Source: Nocardioides stalactiti
Lineage (GTDB): Bacteria > Actinomycetota > Actinomycetes > Propionibacteriales > Nocardioidaceae
Reading direction: 5' to 3'
Length of the DNA: 64,000 nt
Assembly: GCF_014180715.1 (NCBI RefSeq)
Contig: NZ_JACEFC010000005.1
Span: forward strand, 1 to 64,000
Part shown: one piece after another, positions 54,700 to 63,876 of the stretch
Layout: every line of letters begins with the position of its first letter
Numbering within the stretch: the stretch's first letter is position 1
Program-made: the position numbers and the translations under genes
The notes under the pieces: model-generated
Told to the model about the DNA's origin: nothing
What the model saw: only the letters and a program-made list of their open reading frames with translations
The model's database searches: none

Positions 54700-55080
54700 A
54701 TGGCCGCCGACCGGGACCGGATCCTCGAGACCATCCAGAGCTACGTCGACCTCGTCGGCAGCGGCACCGCTGACGCGATCCTCGCGCTCTATGCCGACGG
54801 CGCGACGGTCGAGGACCCGGTGGGGTCCGAGGTCCGCACCTCGCGCGAGTCGATCCACGAGTTCTATGCAGCCATCGAGCCGCTGGAGCAGGAGAGCGCC
54901 CTGGTCTCGGCGCGGATCGCCGAGGATCGCAGCTCCGCGGCGTTCCAGTTCGAGCTGGTCACCAAGGTCGGCGACCAGCGCTACACGCTCGCGCCGATCG
55001 ACGTGATGACCTTCGACGACGAGGGCCGGATCACGAGCATGCGGGCCTTCTGGAGCAACGAGGACATGCAGGTCAGCTGA
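54700..55080 (+). CDS. Steroid delta-5-3-ketosteroid isomerase (SnoaL/NTF2 fold)
   Basis: 126 residues, strikingly like the bacterial KSIs. YADGATVEDPVGSE aligns with the site of Asp38 in Comamonas KSI (here D39), SYVDLV with Tyr14 (Y15), and LAPIDVMTF with Asp99 (D101). It shifts the double bond of 3-oxo-5-ene steroids. GGGAG six bases before the ATG at 54700 gives a good start. The KstR-like box fits steroid induction. No other steroid catabolic genes are adjacent. Confidence 0.88.
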   Translation: MAADRDRILETIQSYVDLVGSGTADAILALYADGATVEDPVGSEVRTSRESIHEFYAAIEPLEQESALVSARIAEDRSSAAFQFELVTKVGDQRYTLAPIDVMTFDDEGRITSMRAFWSNEDMQVS

Positions 55081-55099
55081 ACAGGTCGTCCGACCTGTT
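55080..55099 (+). terminator. Hairpin after the ketosteroid isomerase gene
   Basis: AACAGGTCG-TC-CGACCTGTT forms nine perfect pairs, starting at the last base of the stop codon. No long U-run follows, so termination is only probable. Confidence 0.5.
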
Positions 55100-55154
55100 A
55101 TCTGGACATGATGTACGGCGTATCCCCCGGCGTGATCCGTCGTTGAACAGGACG

Positions 55155-55195
55155 GCCGGGTGGGCCCGCGCCATGGGGGGAGCGGCCCACCCGGC
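55155..55195. terminator. GC-rich hairpin between convergent genes
   Basis: GCCGGGTGGGCC (55155-55166) pairs with GGCCCACCCGGC (55184-55195) over a 17-base loop. It lies 37 bases beyond the end of the minus-strand NTR-like gene and may end that transcript. Confidence 0.5.
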
Positions 55196-55232
55196 TGACG
55201 CTTGTCCGCCGCGGCCGCCCCGAGAGCCTCGG

Positions 55233-55835
55233 TCAGGCCCGGCGCCGGGTGCGGACGGCTCCCGCCGCCAGGCCGCCCACGATCACGGCGCCGGCCGTAC
55301 CCGCGACGACGAGGACCCACCACCGGGTGCCCGCGTCGTCCACCGTGTCCCGGGCGTCGTCCCTGGCCTCGGGCCGGTCCCCTGCGGGCGTGGTCACTGC
55401 AGGGGTCGTACCGGCGCCGAGGTTCCGCTCGATGCGGTCGACGTAGCCGGGTCCCGCCGCCCGGGTCCCGCCGCACGACGACATGCTGAGCACGCCGGCA
55501 TCGGTCGCGCCGGCATAGACGGCGTACCGCCGGCCGGGCTGCAGGCCCGGCAGCCCGCAGGCGCTGCCCTGGTTGCCGGTGACGACCCGCTCGGTCGCCG
55601 ACGCCTCGCCGTCGTACACGCGCTCGACCTCGAAGGTGTAGACGACCTTCTGCTCACGGTCGTCCGCCTCGGCGACGAAGCCGGTGAAGACGACGTCCGC
55701 CCAGCGCGCGAACTGCCGGACGTCGCCGCCCACGCAGGAGCAGGCCGCCGCTGGGCCGGCCGTGGTCACCACCAGGCCGAGGGTCGCCGCGAGGGCGGGG
55801 AGGAGGACGGCGAGCAGGAGTCGGACGGTGCGCAC
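55233..55835 (-). CDS. Secreted/anchored TIMP/NTR-like protein
   Basis: 200 residues from GTG 55835. A signal peptide ends near PAAA and the mature protein begins CSCVGGDVRQFARWADVVFTGFVAE, the N-terminal Cys-x-Cys and conserved ADVVF/G segment of TIMP/netrin-like bacterial proteins. Two more cysteine motifs follow (SACGLPGL, SSCGGTR). A C-terminal helix (WWVLVVAGTAGAVIVGGLAAGAV) and basic tail anchor it. Role unknown. No clear ribosome site, so the start is uncertain. Confidence 0.75.
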   Translation of the reverse strand: MRTVRLLLAVLLPALAATLGLVVTTAGPAAACSCVGGDVRQFARWADVVFTGFVAEADDREQKVVYTFEVERVYDGEASATERVVTGNQGSACGLPGLQPGRRYAVYAGATDAGVLSMSSCGGTRAAGPGYVDRIERNLGAGTTPAVTTPAGDRPEARDDARDTVDDAGTRWWVLVVAGTAGAVIVGGLAAGAVRTRRRA

Positions 55836-55991
55836 TCCTTGTAGACGAGCGGGCAACCGGATCGGTTGCGTGCCGGCAGCGTGGTGATAGCCCCGCGCCG
55901 GCCCTATCGTTGAGTCACTGGCACCGCACCACCCCCGCGGCGCCGGTCTCCACCGCCACACCACCCCCGTGGCCGACAGAAAGCGGCACTC

Positions 55992-57107
55992 ATGTCCGAC
56001 AGCAGCACCCCGCCCGTCGTACCCGCCACTGAGCTCCTCGAGCACGGTCTCGAGCACGAGCAGGTCGTCTTCGCCAACGACCCCGCCAGCGGACTGCGCG
56101 CGATCATCGCGATCCACTCCACGGCCCTCGGCCCCGCCCTCGGCGGCACCCGCTTCTACCCCTACGCCTCGACGGCGGCCGCGCTGGCCGACGTGCTGGC
56201 GCTCTCCCGCGGCATGTCCTACAAGGCCGCGGTGACCGGGCTCGACCTCGGCGGCGGCAAGGCGGTCATCATCGGCGACCCCGCGACCCAGAAGAGCGAG
56301 GCGCTGCTACGCGCCTACGGGCGCTTCGTGGAGTCGCTCGGCGGTCGCTACCTCACCGCGTGCGACGTCGGCACCTACAGCGAGGACATGGACCTGGTCG
56401 CCCGGGAGTCCTCCTTCGTCACCGGTCGCACCGAGGCCCACGGTGGCGCCGGCGACAGCAGCGTCCTGACGGCGTACGGCGTGTTCTGCGGCCTGCGTGC
56501 CGCCGCCGAGACCGTCTGGGGCGACCACGACCCGGCAGCGGGGCTGGCCGGCCGCACCGTCGGCGTCGCGGGCGTCGGCAAGGTCGGTCGCCACCTCGTC
56601 GGCCACCTGGTCGACGCCGGCGCGCGGGTGGTCGTCACCGACGTCTCGACCACGGCGCTCGACCGGGTCCGCGACGAGCACCCCGAGGTCCAGGTCGTGA
56701 CCTCGACGGAGGCACTCGTGGCCTCCGCGCTCGACGTCTACGCTCCCTGCGCGCTCGGCGGGGCGCTGAGCGACGAGGTCGTCGCGGAGCTGAGCGCCCG
56801 CATCGTCTGCGGTGCCGCCAACAACCAGCTCGCGCACCCGGGGGTCGAGAAGCTCGTCGAGGACCGCGGCATCGTCTACGCGCCCGACTACGTCGTCAAC
56901 GCCGGTGGCCTGGTCCAGGTCGCCGACGAGCTCGAGGGCTTCAGCTTCGAGCGGGCGAAGCTGCGGGCGACCCGTATCTACGACACGACCCGGACGGTCC
57001 TCGAGCGCGCCCGTCGTGACGGCGTCCCGACCGCCACGGCCGCCGACCGGATCGCCGAGCAGCGGATGCTCGAGGTGGGTCGCCTCCGCGGCATCTGGTT
57101 GCCCTGA
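55992..57107 (+). CDS. vdh: Glu/Leu/Phe/Val-type dehydrogenase (leucine or valine dehydrogenase)
   Basis: 371 residues. [23 protein letters not shown] carries the catalytic Lys of the amino-acid dehydrogenase family, and [22 protein letters not shown] (about 190-211) is the NAD-binding Rossmann loop. [17 protein letters not shown] and [18 protein letters not shown] are diagnostic of leucine/valine dehydrogenases. It deaminates branched-chain amino acids to 2-oxo acids. Divergent from the NTR-like gene, with AACCG-GAT-CGGTT as an inverted repeat in the shared gap (55855-55867). Confidence 0.9.
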   Translation: MSDSSTPPVVPATELLEHGLEHEQVVFANDPASGLRAIIAIHSTALGPALGGTRFYPYASTAAALADVLALSRGMSYKAAVTGLDLGGGKAVIIGDPATQKSEALLRAYGRFVESLGGRYLTACDVGTYSEDMDLVARESSFVTGRTEAHGGAGDSSVLTAYGVFCGLRAAAETVWGDHDPAAGLAGRTVGVAGVGKVGRHLVGHLVDAGARVVVTDVSTTALDRVRDEHPEVQVVTSTEALVASALDVYAPCALGGALSDEVVAELSARIVCGAANNQLAHPGVEKLVEDRGIVYAPDYVVNAGGLVQVADELEGFSFERAKLRATRIYDTTRTVLERARRDGVPTATAADRIAEQRMLEVGRLRGIWLP

Positions 57108-57135
57108 GACACCGACGCGCACTCGACCGACGGGT

Positions 57136-57163
57136 CGACCCGGCCAGCGTGCTGGTCGGGTCG
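57136..57163. terminator. Bidirectional hairpin between vdh and DUF3073
   Basis: CGACCCGGCCAGC pairs with GCTGGTCGGGTCG over a two-base loop, one position being G-T. It lies 28 bases past the vdh stop and 22 past the DUF3073 stop on the other strand. Confidence 0.6.
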
Positions 57164-57185
57164 CCCTGTCAACGACGAGGGTGCG

Positions 57186-57368
57186 TCAATCGCGGTGTGG
57201 GTCGTAGTCCGACCACTGGTCGGGCTCCTCGACCCTGTCCACCACGTCGGACTTGCCCTCGTCGCCGTGGAGCTCTCGCGCCAGGGCACTGAGGTCAGTC
57301 TCGTGAGTGCGGTACTTGAGGTCGCGCGCGACCTTCGTCTGCTTGGCTTTCGCACGGCCGCGGCCCAT
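57186..57368 (-). CDS. DUF3073-family small protein
   Basis: 60 residues starting MGRGRAKAKQTKVARDLKYRTHETDLSALARELHG, the whole DUF3073 domain, a family limited to actinobacteria. The rest is acidic. Its usual neighbour is purM/purF, as here. Function unknown. ATG 57368 is used; the frame runs further upstream but without a good start. Confidence 0.92.
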   Translation of the reverse strand: MGRGRAKAKQTKVARDLKYRTHETDLSALARELHGDEGKSDVVDRVEEPDQWSDYDPHRD

Positions 57369-57514
57369 AGGGTCCAGCCCCCTCGCACACTCGGCCGGGA
57401 CGCGCAGTGGCACCCCGGACTATTTAGTCAGAGTCTTCGTGGGGACAACGCTACCTGTTGCAGGGGTGTTCCCGCACACCGAGTCCGCGGTTGGGGGTGC
57501 CAATGTTCGGTAGA

Positions 57515-58582
57515 TCACCAGCCGGCGTGCTGGCCGACGAGCCGAACGGTGCCCTTCTGGTCCGGGTCGACGTCGACCTCGCCCGCCACCCAGGCGTCGA
57601 CGCCGTGCTGGGCGAGCAGGTCCAGAGCGGCTCCGACGGACTCCGGGTGGGTCAGCGCGACCATCCCGACCCCGCAGTTGAGGGTGGCCTCGAGGTCGGG
57701 CTGGGAGACGTCGCCGAGCCGGCGGACGACGTCGAAGACCGGCGCCGGCGTCCAGGTCGCGCGGTCCAGGGTCGCCCGCAGCTCGACCGGCATCACCCGG
57801 GCCAGGTTGTTGGCGAGACCGCCACCGGTGACGTGGGCCATCGCGTGGGTCCGGGTGCCGCGGGCGATCGCGAGACCGGCCTTGGTGTAGATCTTCGTCG
57901 GCTCGAGGAGCTCCTCGCCCAGGGTGCGGCCGAACTCCTCGACGTGCCGGTCGACGGTCCAGCCGGCCTGCGCGAAGAACACGTGGCGGGCCAGGGAGTA
58001 GCCGTTGGAGTGGAGGCCGCTCGCGGCCATCGCGATCACCACGTCGCCGGGCCGGACGCGACCGGGGCCGAGCAGGTCGTCGGCCTCGACCACGCCCGTG
58101 GTCGCGCCCGCGACGTCGTACTCGTCGGGCGCGAGCAGGCCTGGGTGCTCGGCCGTCTCGCCGCCGACGAGCGCGCAGCCCGCCTCGACACACGCCTCGG
58201 CGATGCCCTGGACGATCGCGGCGATCCGCTCGGGCACGACCTTGCCGGTCGCGATGTAGTCGGTCATGAAGAGCGGCTCGGCGCCGCAGACGACGAGGTC
58301 GTCGACGACCATCCCGACCAGGTCGAACCCGATCGTGTCGTGCTTGTCCATCATCTGCGCGACGGCGACCTTGGTGCCGACGCCGTCGGTCGAGGTGGCG
58401 AGCAGCGGCCGCTTGTACGACGTGAGGGCACTCGCGTCGAAGAGTCCGGCGAAGCCGCCCAGGCCGCCGAGCATCTCAGGGCGTCGGGCCTTCTCGATCG
58501 AGGCCTTCATGAGGTCGACGGCCTTGTCGGCGGCGTGGATGTCGACGCCCGCGCGGGCGTAGGCGTTGTCGGCGTCGGACAC
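57515..58582 (-). CDS. purM: Phosphoribosylformylglycinamidine cyclo-ligase
   Basis: AIR synthetase, fifth step of purine synthesis. 355 residues. YARAGVDIHAADKAV at the start, LATSTDGVGTKVAVAQ and VGGETAEHPG (ATP/Mg site) are typical. HVTGGGLANNLARVMP lies in the C-terminal domain. GTG 58582 is preceded by AGGA that overlaps the purF stop; the two are clearly translated together. Confidence 0.97.
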   Translation of the reverse strand: MSDADNAYARAGVDIHAADKAVDLMKASIEKARRPEMLGGLGGFAGLFDASALTSYKRPLLATSTDGVGTKVAVAQMMDKHDTIGFDLVGMVVDDLVVCGAEPLFMTDYIATGKVVPERIAAIVQGIAEACVEAGCALVGGETAEHPGLLAPDEYDVAGATTGVVEADDLLGPGRVRPGDVVIAMAASGLHSNGYSLARHVFFAQAGWTVDRHVEEFGRTLGEELLEPTKIYTKAGLAIARGTRTHAMAHVTGGGLANNLARVMPVELRATLDRATWTPAPVFDVVRRLGDVSQPDLEATLNCGVGMVALTHPESVGAALDLLAQHGVDAWVAGEVDVDPDQKGTVRLVGQHAGW

Positions 58583-58590
58583 GGGGTTCC

Positions 58591-60051
58591 TCACGGGTTG
58601 TTGAAGACGGGCAATGCTTCGCCCTGGACCTGCGACGAGAGCGTTGCCTCCAGGAGGTGCTTGCCGAGCAGGCTCTCGTCGGGGAGCTCGATCGGGTAGT
58701 CGCCGGTGAAGCAGGCGGTGCAGAGGCTCTGCTGCGGCTGCCCGGTGGACTCGACCATGCCGTCGAGGGAGATGTAGCCGAGGCTGTCGGCGCCCACGCT
58801 GGCGGCGATCTCGTCGACATCGAGGCCGTTGGCGATGAGCTCGGCGCGGGTGGCGAAGTCGATGCCGTAGAAGCACGGCCACTTCACCGGCGGGCTGGAG
58901 ATCCGGACGTGGACCTCGGTCGCGCCCGCCTCGCGGAGCATCCGGATCTGGGCCCGCTGGGTGTTGCCGCGGACGATCGAGTCGTCGACCACCACGACCC
59001 GCTTGCCGCGGATCACGTGGTCGAGCGCGTTGAGCTTCAGCCGGATGCCGAGCTGGCGCAGGGTCTGGCTGGGCTGGATGAAGGTGCGGCCGACGTAGGC
59101 GTTCTTGACGAAGCCCTGGGCGTAGGGGACGCCGCTCTCGAGGGCGTAGCCGGTCGCTGCCGGGATGCCCGACTCGGGGACCGGGATGACGACGTCGGCC
59201 TCGACCGGGAACTCGCGGGCCAGCTGACGGCCCATCTCGACCCGCGCCTCGTGCACGCTCCGACCCGCGATGATCGCGTCCGGGCGGGCGAGGTAGACGT
59301 ACTCGAACACGCAGCCCTTGCGGCGCGGCTCGGCGAACTTGTGGGAGCGCAGCCCGCTCTCGTTGATGACGATGAGCTCGCCCGGCTCCACCTCGCGGAC
59401 CACGCTCGCGCCGATGGTGGCGAGGGCGGCGCTCTCGCTGGCCACCACCCAGCCGCGGTCGAGACGACCCAGGACCAGCGGGCGGATGCCCTCGGGGTCG
59501 CGGGCGGCGTACAGCGTGTCCTCGTTCATGAAGACGAAGCAGAACGCGCCCTTCACCTGCGGCAGCAGCTCCATCGCTCGGGCCTCGAGCGACTGGTCGG
59601 GGTGGTGCGCCAGCAGCGCGGTGACCAGGCTGGTGTCGTTGGTCGACGCCTCGAGCTCGCGCGCGTGGATGTCGAGCTCCTCCTCGTCGCTCGGGAGGTC
59701 GCGGACCAGCTGGGCGAGGTCGGCGGTGTTGATCAGGTTGCCGTTGTGGCCGAGGACGATCGAGCCGTGGGCGGTCGGCCGGAACGTGGGCTGAGCGTTC
59801 TGCCAGGTGCTCGCCCCCGTGGTCGAGTAGCGGCAGTGTCCGACCGCCAGGTGACCCTGGAAGGAGTCGAGCGTGGTCTCGTCGAAGACCTGCGAGACCA
59901 GCCCCATGTCCTTGTAGACGAGGATCTGGCGGCCGTTGCTGACCGAGATGCCGGCCGACTCCTGACCGCGGTGCTGGAGGGCGTAGAGCCCGAAGTAGGT
60001 GAGCTTCGCGACGTCCTCACCAGGGGCCCACACGCCGAAGACTCCGCACAC
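58591..60051 (-). CDS. purF: Amidophosphoribosyltransferase
   Basis: First step of purine synthesis: PRPP and glutamine to phosphoribosylamine. 486 residues. The catalytic Cys follows Met1 (MCGVFGVWAPGE), so the N-terminal glutaminase needs no propeptide. HNGNLINTADL is the glutaminase loop and VVVVDDSIVRGNTQ the PRPP motif. Four cysteines of the Fe-S-type enzymes (e.g. CTACFTGDYP near the end) are seen. GTG 60051 lies eight bases after TAGACT, so a leaderless start is possible. Confidence 0.97.
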   Translation of the reverse strand: MCGVFGVWAPGEDVAKLTYFGLYALQHRGQESAGISVSNGRQILVYKDMGLVSQVFDETTLDSFQGHLAVGHCRYSTTGASTWQNAQPTFRPTAHGSIVLGHNGNLINTADLAQLVRDLPSDEEELDIHARELEASTNDTSLVTALLAHHPDQSLEARAMELLPQVKGAFCFVFMNEDTLYAARDPEGIRPLVLGRLDRGWVVASESAALATIGASVVREVEPGELIVINESGLRSHKFAEPRRKGCVFEYVYLARPDAIIAGRSVHEARVEMGRQLAREFPVEADVVIPVPESGIPAATGYALESGVPYAQGFVKNAYVGRTFIQPSQTLRQLGIRLKLNALDHVIRGKRVVVVDDSIVRGNTQRAQIRMLREAGATEVHVRISSPPVKWPCFYGIDFATRAELIANGLDVDEIAASVGADSLGYISLDGMVESTGQPQQSLCTACFTGDYPIELPDESLLGKHLLEATLSSQVQGEALPVFNNP

Positions 60052-60123
60052 GTTCCAGGAGTCTAGTGGTCGGAGCCCCGGACCTCCGCACTCCGCGCGT
60101 GCGTGGGATCGGCCACGGCTCGC

Positions 60124-61980
60124 TCAGGCCCCCGTGCAGCTGGCGGCGGACGGGTCGATCGCGTCGCGGCCGGCGGCGAAGTCGTTGTCGGCACCACAGT
60201 CGATCTTGGCGTCCTTGACCCCGTCGACCGCGAAGATCAGGTCCGTGCCACCGAGAGCGAGCATGGTGTCGATCCCCGCGCCGCCGGAGATGAAGTTGTT
60301 GCCGGCGCTGCCCGTCAACTTGTCGTTGCCGAAACCGCCGACGAGGTCCTCCACGCTGGCGGCGATCGTGTCGCGGGAGCCGAGGACGCCGTCCACGGCT
60401 CCCCCGTCGTCCCCGGTGCCGGCGCCGAGGGACGCGGTCACCGCCGCGCTCCGGGCGGCATAGCTGGCCTGGTCCACCCCGGGACCCCCGATCATCTGGT
60501 CGGCGTCGGCCCCGCCCTCGAGGACGTCGTCGCCCTCACCGCCGCCGAGGACGTCGTCGCCGGTGCCGCCCTCGAGCGCGTCGACGCCGTCACCCCCGCG
60601 CAGCTGGTCGTCGCCGGTACCGCCCTGGAGCAGGTCGGCGCCGTCGCCGCCGCGAGCCACGTCGTCCCCGGACGCTCCGATCAGGACGTCGTCGCCCACC
60701 CCGCCGAGCAGGACGTCGTCGCCCGGTCCGCCCGCCAGCGTGTTCACCGAGCCGTTGCCGCGGAGCACGTCCTCACCGTTGCCGCCCGTCAGGTTCTCGA
60801 CGTCCTCGCCGATGGAGTCCCGCGACCCGGCAGGACCGTCCGCCGCGGATCCGTCGTCCCCCTGACCGCCGCCGAGGTTCGCGGTCACGTCGAGGTCGTG
60901 GCCGGCGTAGGTCACCGTGTCGGTCCCGATGCCCCCGCAGATCACGTCCGCGCCGCCGAGCCCGTTGATCGTGTCGTTGCCCCCGAGGGCGGCGATGACG
61001 TCGGGTCCGGGGGTGCCGGTGATCGTCTCGCTCGCGTTGGTGCCCGTGATGGTCGCCGCGCGACCCTGGCACTCCACGTACGCCGCACCCCACGAGGGCC
61101 CGGAGTCGTCGGTGCTGCTGACGAAGCGGGTGGCCGCGCCGCCGCCGGCCGACATGCGGAACAGCTGAAGGCTAGGACCGTTCCGGTCGCTGGTGAACAG
61201 GACCTGCGTTCCGTCGGGCGAGAAGACGGGGCTCGCGTCGAGTCCGGCCTGGTTCGTCAACCGGACCACCGACGACCCGTCGGCATTCATCCGGTAGATC
61301 TCACCCTGACCGTCGCGTGTGGAACCGAAGACGATCTGCTGGCCGTTGGGCGAGAAGGACGGCTCGTCGTCGCTCGCGACGTTGTTGGTCAAACGCGTCG
61401 GGCTCGTACCGTCGGCGTTCATCTTGTAGATCTCGGAGTTGCCGTCACGGTTGCTGAGGAAGACGATCTGCTGGCCGTTGGGCGCGTAGGCAGGGCTCGC
61501 ATCCTGCCCCGGAGCGACGGTGAGCCGGACGTGCTCGGTGCCGTCGGTGCGCATCCGCCAGACCTCTGCCCCGACACCCGGGAGTGCCTTCGTGTAGGCG
61601 AGGTAGCGGCCGTCAGGGGAGGGCGCGGGCTCGGTGTCGTTGACGCTGTTGCGGGTCAGCTGCGTGAGATCCGACCCATCGAGGTTCATCCGGTAGATCT
61701 CGCGGTCTCCATCACGGTCACTGGAGAAGTAGATGGTCAGGCCGTCCGCAGAGACGACCGGATGCAGGTCGCTGGCGGGATCGTTGGTCAGCTGCGTCCG
61801 CTCGATCCCGTCGGCGTTCATCCGCATCACTTCCAGGTTGCCGCCGACGTTGGTGGTGAACACGATGTCGCCGTTGATGCCGGGCGAGACGGCCCGGGCC
61901 GGCGCCACAGGCGAGGCGACCGCCCCGGTGAGGGCGGTCACGCCCAGGACCACGACGGAAGCGATACGGAACTTGTGCAC
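60124..61980 (-). CDS. Secreted beta-propeller (PD40/TolB-like) and RTX protein
   Basis: 618 residues from GTG 61980, with a signal peptide. Residues about 35-300 contain six PD40 blades (e.g. DREIYRMNLDGSDLTQLTRN, PSFSPNGQQIVFGSTRDGQGEIYRMNADG). Residues about 310-610 hold many RTX repeats (GGPGDDVLLGGVGDDVLIG) for Ca2+. The combination suggests an extracellular binding or lectin-like role. No catalytic motif is seen. It is separated from purF by 72 bases and not obviously linked to it. Confidence 0.88.
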   Translation of the reverse strand: MHKFRIASVVVLGVTALTGAVASPVAPARAVSPGINGDIVFTTNVGGNLEVMRMNADGIERTQLTNDPASDLHPVVSADGLTIYFSSDRDGDREIYRMNLDGSDLTQLTRNSVNDTEPAPSPDGRYLAYTKALPGVGAEVWRMRTDGTEHVRLTVAPGQDASPAYAPNGQQIVFLSNRDGNSEIYKMNADGTSPTRLTNNVASDDEPSFSPNGQQIVFGSTRDGQGEIYRMNADGSSVVRLTNQAGLDASPVFSPDGTQVLFTSDRNGPSLQLFRMSAGGGAATRFVSSTDDSGPSWGAAYVECQGRAATITGTNASETITGTPGPDVIAALGGNDTINGLGGADVICGGIGTDTVTYAGHDLDVTANLGGGQGDDGSAADGPAGSRDSIGEDVENLTGGNGEDVLRGNGSVNTLAGGPGDDVLLGGVGDDVLIGASGDDVARGGDGADLLQGGTGDDQLRGGDGVDALEGGTGDDVLGGGEGDDVLEGGADADQMIGGPGVDQASYAARSAAVTASLGAGTGDDGGAVDGVLGSRDTIAASVEDLVGGFGNDKLTGSAGNNFISGGAGIDTMLALGGTDLIFAVDGVKDAKIDCGADNDFAAGRDAIDPSAASCTGA

Positions 61981-62102
61981 AGCGACCCCCGGGGAGCAAC
62001 GGGTGACGGCGTGTCCCGACACCACGCCCTGAGGGCACCGACGCTAACGAATTTTGCGATCCGGCGGCATCCTCACATCGGAGGATCTCCCTCGCCTCGC
62101 GG

Positions 62103-63449
62103 TCACTCCCCCAGGTTGCGCAGCAGCAGCGCCTCGGCGACGAGGACCTTCTCGAACTCGGCGAGGTGGAGGCCCTCGTTGGCGCCGTGGGCGCGGGTGT
62201 CGGGGTCCTCGACGCCGGTGACGAGCACGCTCGCCTCCGGCATGGCGTCCAGGAACTCGGCGATGAACGGGATCGAGCCGCCGACGCCCATGTCGACCGG
62301 CTCGGTGCCGCCCCAGGCCTCGGCGAACGCCGAGCGGGCGGCGTCGTACGCCGGACCGGTGACGTCGAGCGCGATCGGCTCACCGGTGTCGACGACCTCG
62401 ATGGAGAGCTGGGCGCCCCACGGGACGTGCTTCTCGAGGTGGGCCCGGAGGCAGGCGATCGCGTTGGCGGAGGTCTCGCCGGGCGCCGTGCGCAGCGCGA
62501 GTCGGGCACGGGCGGCAGGGATCAGGGTGTTGGACGAGCCGTCGACCTTGGGTGCGTCGAGACCGATCACCGACAGGGCCGGCTGCGTCCAGAGCCGCTC
62601 CACCTTGGGGCCGTGGCCGATCCACTCGACCCCCGGGGCGACGCCGGACTCGGCGCGCAGCCGCTCCTCGGGGTAGTCGACGTCGGCGGCCGGGCCGCTG
62701 ACCAGGCCCTCGACGAGCAGGTTGCCGTCGTCGTCGTGGAGCGAGGCGATGAGGCGGGAGAGTGCCAGCACGGCGTCAGGGACCAGGCCGCCCCACATGC
62801 CCTGGTGCACGGCGTGGCTGAGGGTGCGGACCTGCACGTTGACCCGGACCAGGCCGCGCAGGCTGGTCGTGAGCGCGGGGACGCCGATGTCCCAGTTGCC
62901 GGAGTCGGCGATGATGATGACGTCGGCGCGGAGGTCCTCGAGGTTCTGCTCCAGCAGCTGCGGGAGGGTCGCGCTGGCGACCTCCTCCTCGCCCTCGATG
63001 AACAGCCGGACGGTCACGGGGAGCTCCTCGCCCAGCACTCGCAGCGCGGTGACGTGGGCCATGATCCCGGCCTTGTCGTCGGCAGCGCCGCGGCCGTAGA
63101 GCCGGCCGTTGCGCTCGGTGGGCTCCCAGGGCGCGCTGTCCCACTCGGTCGGGTCGTTCTCGGGCTGCACGTCGTGGTGGGCGTAGAGCAGCACCACCGG
63201 GGCGCCCTCGGGGCCGCGCTTCTCACCGATCACCGCCGGCGGGGCACCGTCGTAGGCGCGCACGATGCGCGCGTCGACGCCCTCGGCACGGAACAGCGCG
63301 GCGGTCGCCTCGGCGCTCCGCTCCACCTCGTGGAGCCGCTCGGGGTCGGCGCTCACCGACGGGATGCGCACCAGGGCCTCGAGGTCGTCGCGAACACCGG
63401 GGAGCAGCTCGGCGACGCGGGATCGGATCTCGTCACTCGTCATCGTCAT
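62103..63449 (-). CDS. M20-family dipeptidase/metallopeptidase
   Basis: 448 residues. The dinuclear zinc ligands are in YAHHDVQPE, GRGAADDKAG and EGEEE (general base plus ligand), with VDMGVGGSIPFIAEF at the C-terminal His/Gly region. It resembles the bacterial CNDP-type dipeptidases that act on short peptides. TAGGTT at 63456-63461 lies six bases before the ATG at 63449 and no ribosome site is visible, so a leaderless message is likely. Confidence 0.9.
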   Translation of the reverse strand: MTMTSDEIRSRVAELLPGVRDDLEALVRIPSVSADPERLHEVERSAEATAALFRAEGVDARIVRAYDGAPPAVIGEKRGPEGAPVVLLYAHHDVQPENDPTEWDSAPWEPTERNGRLYGRGAADDKAGIMAHVTALRVLGEELPVTVRLFIEGEEEVASATLPQLLEQNLEDLRADVIIIADSGNWDIGVPALTTSLRGLVRVNVQVRTLSHAVHQGMWGGLVPDAVLALSRLIASLHDDDGNLLVEGLVSGPAADVDYPEERLRAESGVAPGVEWIGHGPKVERLWTQPALSVIGLDAPKVDGSSNTLIPAARARLALRTAPGETSANAIACLRAHLEKHVPWGAQLSIEVVDTGEPIALDVTGPAYDAARSAFAEAWGGTEPVDMGVGGSIPFIAEFLDAMPEASVLVTGVEDPDTRAHGANEGLHLAEFEKVLVAEALLLRNLGE

Positions 63450-63475
63450 GACGGCAACCTACGTCACCGACGCAG

Positions 63476-63835
63476 TCACGCCAGGGGGAGGTAGGGGGCC
63501 AGGTCGGTGCGCTCCCCGCTGGCCGTGACCCGGCCGTCGGCGAGCGCCTCGGACCAGTCGATCGCCCCGCTCGCGAGACCCACCCAGGTGCCCGCGTCGG
63601 TCTCGACGACGGCCGGCGGCGTGCCGCGGGTGTGCCGTACCCCGGCGACCACCTGCACGGCGGCGTACGGCGGCACCCGCACCTCCACCGACCGGCCCGG
63701 AGCACGCTCCTCCAGGAGCGCCAGGAAGTGCTTGGTGAGCAGCCGCAGGTCGGTGCGGTCGGGCTCGTCGGCGGCCACCCGTGCGAGCGCGGCGTCGACC
63801 TCGGCGGGGTCGGCGGGACGGAGTCGGGAGGGCAC
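63476..63835 (-). CDS. Sterol-carrier-type family protein near purF
   Basis: 119 residues from GTG 63835. RTDLRLLTKHFLALLEERAPGRSVEVRVPPYAAVQVV and WVGLASGAIDWSEALADGRVTASGERTDLAPYLPL match the small sterol-carrier-type proteins that lie beside purF in actinobacteria (Rv0807-like). TAGTCT (63843-63848) is seven bases upstream, a leaderless pattern. An ATG at 63856 would lie before that box and is less likely. Confidence 0.82.
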   Translation of the reverse strand: MPSRLRPADPAEVDAALARVAADEPDRTDLRLLTKHFLALLEERAPGRSVEVRVPPYAAVQVVAGVRHTRGTPPAVVETDAGTWVGLASGAIDWSEALADGRVTASGERTDLAPYLPLA

Positions 63836-63876
63836 GGAAGCGAGACTACAAACCATCGTCGGTCACAATGAGAGCC

